NCBI GenBank assembly: GCA_900769055.1
Contig: CAAGFF010000149.1
Location: 1 to 9,597 of the forward strand
Direction: 5' to 3'
Source: an uncultured Prevotella sp.
GTDB taxonomy: Bacteria > Bacteroidota > Bacteroidia > Bacteroidales > Bacteroidaceae
DNA length: 9,597 nucleotides
The position numbers were made by a program, and so were the translations under genes. The stretch's first letter is position 1, and every line of letters starts with the position of its first letter. The notes below the pieces were generated by a model, which saw only the letters and a list, made by a program, of their open reading frames with translations, did no database searches and was not told the origin of the DNA. Below are positions 4,182-9,597 of the stretch, one piece after another.

Positions 4182-7137
4182 TGGCCATAATGCCAATGAC
4201 AACATCGCACGACAGCGTCTTCAGCCTGAAGGCTTTCAGGCGTTTCTCAGGGTTCAGTTTCATGCATAGTATCTGAGCCGCACCCGACGGAATGGTGTTC
4301 TGCTCTGCCGTGCGTGGCTTCGCGTCTATCATACCTTGGCGTTGCAGGTCGGCATATAGGTCACGGCTTACGGTGCCGCTGCCGAGGTGCACGCGGTAGG
4401 GGCGGGGAGTAGCGGCAGAGAAGGCAAGTCCGTCAATGTAATAGTCTTGCTCTATTGGACACCAGTTGTCGGGATTGCGTAGCCTGAGCGTGTCGCTGGT
4501 ACAGTCGGCGTATATGGCCACGACGATGCCGTTGTCTATGCGGCTCTGCATGTTGTTTGTACTGCCTGCCATGAGCAGCCATGCCTTAGATGCCTTTCCC
4601 TTGGCCTTGATGTCTATGCTGTCGGGGTAGTTGTCCCAGAGGGAGGTGTAGGCGATGTTGTGTCCAACGGCTGGCGAGGCGAATGTCACACCTTGGCGGG
4701 GGTCGAAGATGCCGTCTGTTATTGTGGCTCTGAATGCTGAGTCGCTTATCTCTGCCGTTTTCTGTGGAAGACACCATTCGCCAATGCCCTGGACAGGTAT
4801 CTGCAGAGTTGTATATGGCGGACGTGGTGACAGATACTTGTTCTTGAAGATGTCGTCAACGTTGGAGTTGAATGCTATTGGCAGATGTCTTTCCCGCTTG
4901 CTTGCCTGAGGATTCATGCTGTCAACACCCCAGTTGCATGTACTGCCATCGGCATAGGCATCAGTTCTTTGTTGCGTATCTACAGGTTTCCATTGACTTG
5001 CCAGCCAATTCTCGTCTGCCGTCAGCACCTGGTGCTGTTCGCCGTTGCCCTTAATCTCGGCAAACTGCCCGTCGCCGAGGCTTATTCTCCATACTATGGT
5101 AAGCGGCTGCGCAAACTTCTGCGTTACGCTCAGACTGCGTTTGCCATTCCGTCTGATGTAGTTATATCTAATATAAGGTGTGGAGATGGATGCGCTGTCC
5201 CAATGGCTTGGAAAACCCGGTTGAAGGATGCAGCGGCCATTCATGGCATCGGGCCGTATGCCAAACAGGCCGTTCACTATGGCACGCGAGGATATGCCCA
5301 CGTTGTCGCCGAAGTCGCGGTAGGCTTCTGACCTTGCCTTGTCGTAGTAGCTTATCTGCCCGAAGTTTCCCGGGCTTGCGCCAAGGAACATACCGTCGAG
5401 GATGTCGCTTTTCAGCAATGCGAAGCCTTCCTCGTTGCGGCCTGCCTGGAAGAAAGCAAGTGCCATATTCATAACCTCCTCGTGAGCGACATTGTTGGTG
5501 CTCCAGTCGTATGGCATCCAGTCGGTTGTCGGTATGGTATGGCCCACGATAGCACCACCGTCAGCCCTGACGGGAATGTGTGGCAACTTGTCGATGACAT
5601 ACTGTGTGGACAGCCATGCCTGCCAGTCGGTAGTTACGCCGCAGTCTATCGGGGTGTAGATAGACCACAACGCGGCACTCTTGTGCAGTCTGCCACTACC
5701 CATCAGGTCCTCAAACTCGGCCCAGTGTCCTTCCTCGTCCATCCATAGCCTTCGGTTCATGGCTTCCCTTATGGCCTCGGCCTCTTCCCGGAATGGCGTG
5801 GGGTCTTCGCCAAGTATCTCTGCCATGCGTGCTGCCATAAGATTGCAGCGGTAGTTGTATGCCGAGCTGTGTGTCACGGCACCTCCGTTATACCATAGGG
5901 CATCGCTTGCCCATATACAGCAGTACGCATCATAGAGATGGTCGCCATCGGGGTCGAAATTCCTCTTTTCCCATGCAAGGTGACTTTTTACAACATTCCA
6001 CATGCGTTTCATAAAAACGGTATCGGCGTTATAGCAAAAGTGCGTCATCAACTCGTCCATGTAGTTGAGGTTCATGTCGTAGTGGTGCATCTTCCTGTTG
6101 TCGTTGGGGTTGCGGCATATATATCCGTTGGAGTACATCTGTGTGCCCCACTTCTTCTGCGCCCGGGCCATGTTCATAGTCGTGTCCTGCGTGGGGTGGG
6201 GATAAATAGGAGGAACGTCAGTCACCTGACTCTTGGCGTAGGCGTCGAAGTGGCTCTCGGCCCTGTCGCTCCATCCCAGCACGTCGGCAACGTATGCTGC
6301 CCGCCATCCTGCCAACGGCATGCGCCAGCCTATGCACCCGTGAAGCCACGTCTCGCCATCCCACAGTCCATCGGCTGCTGCCACGAGATTAGGTGCAAGT
6401 GTATTGATGAACTCATCGGGAGTATGGAAGTCAAGTGTGGAGGTAAGCCTTCGTGTCGCCTCCATCTGTGCGTCGAAATACTCCTTGCATGGCCCCTCTC
6501 CACACTCCACCTTTATTGGTCCTGCGTTCTCAATGACGAAAGTTGCTTGGGCGGCAGTCCCTGTCAGGGTTATGGCTTGTTTCTTGATATCATTCTCAGA
6601 CGCATTATCCTTCGGGTTGTAGCTCTCTCGTGGTTCCATACCAAGGTCTCCCTCGCGCTTCATGCCCATGCGTTTTGTGGGAACAGTCTGAATGGTGACA
6701 GCCGTATTGCCTCTGAAGCCTTTGCATTCCATGCTGAAGAGAGCGGCCTCACGGTCTTGTGCAGCAATGGCCGTGAGGGTTATCTCGCCGCCATCCCAAC
6801 TCTGGTCGGTCAGCCTGTATTTCCTGATGCCGCCCTTGTAACGAGCCTCGCACCATGACGTGCTGTCCAACCTTGTCGTTGTGCCATTTACCGTGACTAA
6901 GAATGATATGTTGCGGTTGTGGCGTTTGTCGTAAGTGGCAAATACAGGGCGGTCGCTTGTCTCCAGGCGGTAAAGAGTGTGCGTGCCATATAGTGCACGG
7001 GTATATCTGTTGTTGCCATTGACGCATACTATCTCCCCGTTGTCGGGATGGTAGTTCATTGTTCTAAACGCCTTCTCCTGTGCCCAACTTGATGCCGTAA
7101 GCAATAGTGTTAAGATAAAAAATACTGTTTTTCTCAT
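4168..7137 (-). CDS. Secreted DUF4450 / six-hairpin glycosidase-like protein
   Basis: This is a 989-residue exported protein, probably a glycoside hydrolase acting on a plant glycan; the linkage cut is unknown. The signal peptide is at 1-19 (MRKTVFFILTLLLTASSWA, cleavage after Ala19). Residues about 25-205 resemble the DUF4450 beta-domain (YHPDNGEIVCVNGNNRYTRALYG with LETSDRPVFA). Residues about 240-635 look like an (alpha/alpha)6 barrel, with conserved acidic and aromatic blocks: ADGLWDGETWLHGCIGWRMP (255-274), HHYDMNLNYMDEL (351-363), DPDGDHLYDAYCCIWASDAL (395-414), and TDWMPYDWSTNNVAHEE (538-554). Beta-rich regions follow, ending in a domain at about 750-989 with LRLRNPDNWCPIEQDYYIDG. The ATG at 7137 gives a clean signal peptide and lies about 16 nt from the predicted transcription start. 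A two-codon ATG-AGA-TGA begins 5 nt upstream and overlaps this start. Family recognition is from memory; catalytic residues are not assigned. Confidence 0.8.
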   Translation of the reverse strand: MRKTVFFILTLLLTASSWAQEKAFRTMNYHPDNGEIVCVNGNNRYTRALYGTHTLYRLETSDRPVFATYDKRHNRNISFLVTVNGTTTRLDSTSWCEARYKGGIRKYRLTDQSWDGGEITLTAIAAQDREAALFSMECKGFRGNTAVTIQTVPTKRMGMKREGDLGMEPRESYNPKDNASENDIKKQAITLTGTAAQATFVIENAGPIKVECGEGPCKEYFDAQMEATRRLTSTLDFHTPDEFINTLAPNLVAAADGLWDGETWLHGCIGWRMPLAGWRAAYVADVLGWSDRAESHFDAYAKSQVTDVPPIYPHPTQDTTMNMARAQKKWGTQMYSNGYICRNPNDNRKMHHYDMNLNYMDELMTHFCYNADTVFMKRMWNVVKSHLAWEKRNFDPDGDHLYDAYCCIWASDALWYNGGAVTHSSAYNYRCNLMAARMAEILGEDPTPFREEAEAIREAMNRRLWMDEEGHWAEFEDLMGSGRLHKSAALWSIYTPIDCGVTTDWQAWLSTQYVIDKLPHIPVRADGGAIVGHTIPTTDWMPYDWSTNNVAHEEVMNMALAFFQAGRNEEGFALLKSDILDGMFLGASPGNFGQISYYDKARSEAYRDFGDNVGISSRAIVNGLFGIRPDAMNGRCILQPGFPSHWDSASISTPYIRYNYIRRNGKRSLSVTQKFAQPLTIVWRISLGDGQFAEIKGNGEQHQVLTADENWLASQWKPVDTQQRTDAYADGSTCNWGVDSMNPQASKRERHLPIAFNSNVDDIFKNKYLSPRPPYTTLQIPVQGIGEWCLPQKTAEISDSAFRATITDGIFDPRQGVTFASPAVGHNIAYTSLWDNYPDSIDIKAKGKASKAWLLMAGSTNNMQSRIDNGIVVAIYADCTSDTLRLRNPDNWCPIEQDYYIDGLAFSAATPRPYRVHLGSGTVSRDLYADLQRQGMIDAKPRTAEQNTIPSGAAQILCMKLNPEKRLKAFRLKTLSCDVVIGIMAITLE

Positions 7138-7156
7138 CTCATGTAGTTTGTTTTTG

Positions 7157-7187
7157 CAAAGTTAATGAATGGATTTTGAAAGACAAA
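7157..7187 (-). promoter_or_regulatory. Bacteroidota vegetative promoter of the glycosidase gene
   Basis: The minus strand has TTTG (7187-7184), 19 nt, then TAACTTTG (7164-7157), matching the -33 and -7 consensus in sequence and spacing. Transcription would start near 7153, leaving a leader of only about 16 nt before the ATG at 7137. Confidence 0.75.
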
Positions 7188-7210
7188 GGAAAAGTGAGAA
7201 AAAACTGTGG

Positions 7211-7308
7211 ATTTATTTATTTCGAAACGGCCATTTCACACATAATGGAGCTGTTTCCCATAAATTTTTGCCTTATTCGCAAATTTATTTATAGATTTTT
7301 GAATAAAT
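7211..7308. promoter_or_regulatory. AT-rich divergent region with repeats and a dyad (possible XRE operator)
   Basis: Between the divergent glycosidase and XRE genes, ATTTATTTAT occurs at 7211-7220 and again at 7283-7292. ATTTATT (7283-7289) also forms an inverted repeat with AATAAAT (7302-7308), with centres 19 bp apart. TTTCGAAA (7220-7227) is a short palindrome. Small XRE regulators beside restriction genes often bind such dyads just upstream of their own promoter. Low-complexity AT content makes chance repeats likely, so this is tentative. Confidence 0.3.
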
Positions 7309-7333
7309 ATGCTGTAATTCCAAAATAATTTCT

Positions 7334-7341
7334 TACCTTTG
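7334..7341 (+). promoter_or_regulatory. -7 box of the XRE-helicase operon promoter
   Basis: TACCTTTG is a perfect TAnnTTTG box 27 nt upstream of the ATG at 7369, with a predicted start near 7345. No TTTG lies at the expected -33 distance; the closest one (7298-7301) is 32 nt away. The promoter may therefore be weak or regulated. Confidence 0.55.
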
Positions 7342-7368
7342 TGCCTGTAACAAGACAATTTGCATATT

Positions 7369-7623
7369 ATGGCATCTAATAAAGACATTAACAGGCTGAA
7401 AGTAGTATTGGCGGAAAAGAAACGTACAGGTAAATGGTTGGCTGAGCAACTGAACAAAGATCAGGCCACTGTTTCAAAATGGTGTACCAACAATGCACAA
7501 CCATCACTGGAAATGCTGCTAAAGATTGCAGAGGTGCTGGAAGTGGATGTAAAAGAACTACTATGGTCTTCACGTGATGAGAATGCGACTTATATAAAGT
7601 TGCCTAAGGAGTTTACGTTATAG
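7369..7623 (+). CDS. XRE/Cro-CI family helix-turn-helix regulator
   Basis: This is a small DNA-binding regulator of 84 residues consisting almost entirely of one HTH_3 domain. The first helix is around NRLKVVLAEKKR (8-19). The helix-turn-helix is KWLAEQLNKDQATVSKWCTN (22-41), followed by two closing helices (PSLEMLLKIAEVLEVDVKELL, 45-65). A short charged tail ends LPKEFTL. The ATG at 7369 is chosen over the in-frame TTG at 7360 because ATG is the stronger start and the domain begins right after it. It sits 16 nt upstream of the helicase in the same direction, so they form one operon. By analogy with controller proteins beside restriction genes, it probably represses or times expression of the downstream genes, including itself. 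That role is inferred from position and family. Confidence 0.92.
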   Translation: MASNKDINRLKVVLAEKKRTGKWLAEQLNKDQATVSKWCTNNAQPSLEMLLKIAEVLEVDVKELLWSSRDENATYIKLPKEFTL

Positions 7624-7639
7624 ATAAAAAGGTCGAACA

Positions 7640-9597
7640 ATGGAGCAGCCCAAGCTAATAAACAATATCACAGAGAGAGTGGTTGATGACCTCCGTCAGA
7701 GGTTATCAGCGCAATCTCGTGTATCTATTGCGGCCGCCTCTTTTTCCATCTATGCCTACGAAGCTCTGAAGACAGAACTGGAAAAGATAGATGAACTGAG
7801 GTTTATTTTCACCTCTCCCACCTTTATCAAGGATAAGGCGAAGAAAGAAAAGAGGGAGTTCTATATCCCCAAACTCAACCGTGAGCGCAATCTCTATGGC
7901 ACCGACTTTGAGATTCGTCTGCGCAACCAACTTTCGCAGAAAGCCATCGCCAAGGAATGTGCCGAGTGGATAAGGCGAAAAGTGAAGTTTCGTTCCAATT
8001 TCTCACAGGAACAGATGGGTGGTTTCCTCCATGTGCAGGGGCAGGACACGTCTCATGTCTATCTGCCGTTCAATGAGTTTACCACCACACAGATTGGATG
8101 CGAAAGGGGCAACGAGGTCTATAACATCGTCAATGTCCTTCCATCTCCTACTGCGGAGGCTTACCTCGCTATTTTCAATGAGCAATGGGAGAATACGGAA
8201 AAGTTCTCTGACGTTACCGAACGTGTATTGGAGTACATTGATACCGTATATCAGGAGAATGCCCCGGAATACATCTATTTCCTCGCGCTCTACAATATTT
8301 TCAATGAGTTCCTGGAAGACATATCTGAGGATGTGCTGCCCAATGAGCGCACTGGTTTCAAGAACAGCGTCATCTGGAACAAGCTTTATAACTTCCAGAA
8401 GGATGCAGCACTTGCTATCATCAACAAACTGGAACGATATAACGGATGCATCCTTGCCGACAGTGTGGGACTTGGCAAGACTTTTACTGCGTTGGCGGTG
8501 GTGAAATATTATGAAAACCGCAACAAGTCGGTGCTTGTGCTCTGTCCGAAGAAGCTGAACGACAATTGGCAGACTTTCCGTGCCAACTACAAGAACAATC
8601 CCATTGCTGCCGACCGCTTGCGCTACGACATCCTCTTTCATTCCGACCTTTCCAGAGACCGTGGCACGAGTAACGGACTGGATTTGGAGCATATCAATTG
8701 GGGCAACTACGACCTGATTGTGATTGATGAAAGCCATAACTTCCGCAATGGCGGCAATATTGATGATGACGATGAGGAAGAGACGGGATTCAGGAAGGAA
8801 AACCGTTATCAGCGTCTGATGAATAAGGTAATCCGTTCGGGTGTAAAGACCAAGGTGCTGATGCTCAGTGCCACTCCTGTCAACAACCGTTTCAACGACT
8901 TGAAGAACCAGCTTCAACTGGCCTACGAGGGACGCACGGAGAATATTGATGACGCACTCGACTTGGACCGCAATGTGGACGAGGTGTTCCGAAACGCACA
9001 AACCGCCTACAACAAGTGGGCTAAACTTCCGTCGGAACATCGTACAACGGAAAAGCTCCTATCCAGCCTGCACTTCGACTTCTTCCAGTTGCTCGATGCC
9101 GTGACCATTGCCCGCAGCCGCAGCCATATCGTGAAGTACTACGACACGAAGGGCATTGGCGAGTTCCCCAAGCGTCTTGCCCCGCTGTCACGCCGTCCGA
9201 GTCTTACCGACCTGGACAGTGCCATCAATTTCAGCGACATAGCCGAGCAGCTCAATTCTCTCAACCTCTCTATCTATACCCCGTCGCTCTATCTTTTTGA
9301 CAGTGCCAAGGGTACCTATTCGATAGACTATGAAGGAGAAGGACTCTCCATAGACGGCAGGGAGAAGGGACTGCGCAAACTGATGGCCACCAATCTGCTG
9401 AAACGCTTGGAAAGTTCTGTCAACTCTTTCCGCCTCACACTGACACGTATCAGTGAGTATATCCGTGAGACCATCCGCGTGATTGATGAATATGCAGAAA
9501 AGCATGGCTCAGCCTCTGTGGATGCTTTTGGAATGGTGGTAGAGTCGGACTTCGAGTATGGCGACACCGATCCCTTTGCCACAAAGAAGTCAAAGAT
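7640..9597 (+). CDS. SNF2/DEAD-like helicase with N-terminal PLD-like module (partial, 3' end outside window)
   Basis: This frame stays open for 652 codons to the right edge, so it is truncated only by the window. The start ATG at 7640 follows an A/G-rich ribosome binding site (AAAAAGG). Residues about 15-190 resemble a phospholipase-D-like nuclease fold (RVSIAAASFSIYAYEAL; later FNEFTTTQIG at 144-153). However, the HKD-type motif position reads H131-V-Q-G, lacking the usual Lys and Asp. Helicase motifs follow: a Q-like motif NFQKDAA with Q253, Walker A ADSVGLGKT at 273-281 with K280, motif Ia VLCPKK near 300, Walker B DESH at 363-366, and motif III SATP at 410-413. An acidic stretch (DDDDEEE) lies between motifs II and III. 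The second RecA-like lobe must lie beyond the edge; relatives I know are roughly 1,000-1,100 residues. In Bacteroidota such helicases often sit beside DNA methyltransferase and restriction genes (recalled, not checked), suggesting a defence role. Confidence 0.88.
   Translation, partial: MEQPKLINNITERVVDDLRQRLSAQSRVSIAAASFSIYAYEALKTELEKIDELRFIFTSPTFIKDKAKKEKREFYIPKLNRERNLYGTDFEIRLRNQLSQKAIAKECAEWIRRKVKFRSNFSQEQMGGFLHVQGQDTSHVYLPFNEFTTTQIGCERGNEVYNIVNVLPSPTAEAYLAIFNEQWENTEKFSDVTERVLEYIDTVYQENAPEYIYFLALYNIFNEFLEDISEDVLPNERTGFKNSVIWNKLYNFQKDAALAIINKLERYNGCILADSVGLGKTFTALAVVKYYENRNKSVLVLCPKKLNDNWQTFRANYKNNPIAADRLRYDILFHSDLSRDRGTSNGLDLEHINWGNYDLIVIDESHNFRNGGNIDDDDEEETGFRKENRYQRLMNKVIRSGVKTKVLMLSATPVNNRFNDLKNQLQLAYEGRTENIDDALDLDRNVDEVFRNAQTAYNKWAKLPSEHRTTEKLLSSLHFDFFQLLDAVTIARSRSHIVKYYDTKGIGEFPKRLAPLSRRPSLTDLDSAINFSDIAEQLNSLNLSIYTPSLYLFDSAKGTYSIDYEGEGLSIDGREKGLRKLMATNLLKRLESSVNSFRLTLTRISEYIRETIRVIDEYAEKHGSASVDAFGMVVESDFEYGDTDPFATKKSK

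Noticed and set aside
5938..6858. A 306-codon open frame on the plus strand
   Set aside because: It is antisense within the DUF4450 glycosidase gene, shows no domain or start signal, and reflects that gene's codon composition.
7360..7368. TTG start three codons upstream for the XRE regulator
   Set aside because: The ATG at 7369 is the stronger start codon and is followed directly by the domain.
7236..7457. A 73-codon minus-strand frame spanning the divergent intergenic region
   Set aside because: It overlaps the start of the XRE gene antisense, runs through AT-rich regulatory sequence and resembles no known protein.
8003..9040. A 345-codon open frame on the minus strand
   Set aside because: It lies entirely antisense to the helicase, whose Walker A, DESH and SATP motifs are read from the plus strand. 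The antisense product has no recognisable domain and is a codon-bias shadow.
1..9597. CRISPR array, insertion sequence, tRNA or rRNA
   Set aside because: No regularly spaced repeats, transposase-like protein, terminal inverted repeats or cloverleaf sequence were seen on either strand.

Overview
The window looks like chromosomal DNA from a Bacteroidales bacterium, most likely Prevotella or a close relative. Three things point there. Promoter boxes fit the Bacteroidota pattern TTTG-N19/20-TAnnTTTG. GroEL has a short tail ending PGMGGMM. Two secreted carbohydrate-active proteins are of types common in gut and rumen Bacteroidales, one with the short 'GIIIRNGKKY'-style C-terminal tail often seen on such exported proteins. 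The genus is inferred; no rRNA or tRNA gene is present.

Layout, left to right. Positions 1-401 hold no gene I can support, but contain a minus-strand promoter and an intrinsic terminator about 125 nt apart (candidate small RNA, about 134-262), followed by the groESL terminator (336-375). The minus strand then carries groEL (402-2030) and groES (2077-2346). Their upstream region (2347-2496) lacks a vegetative -7 box but has a sigma-54-like -24/-12 element and a cluster of TGACA/TGTCA half-sites. Next on the minus strand are a secreted SGNH/CE6-type esterase (2497-4050) and a large secreted DUF4450/six-hairpin glycosidase-like protein (4168-7137). Each has its own Bacteroidota -7 promoter box, and no convincing terminator separates either of them from the next gene. 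A divergent intergenic region (7138-7368) separates this block from a plus-strand pair: a small XRE-type repressor (7369-7623) and, 16 nt later, the first 652 codons of a large helicase with an N-terminal PLD-like module (7640 to the right edge).

How the genes work together. The esterase and glycosidase probably act in the periplasm or at the cell surface on an acetylated plant polysaccharide. No SusC/SusD pair or sensor lies in the window, so they would be a small stand-alone pair or the edge of a larger locus. GroES and GroEL form the essential chaperonin. The XRE gene and helicase look like the start of a restriction or phage-defence operon that continues beyond the right edge; this is the most likely place for a less well described system, but the diagnostic partner genes are not visible.
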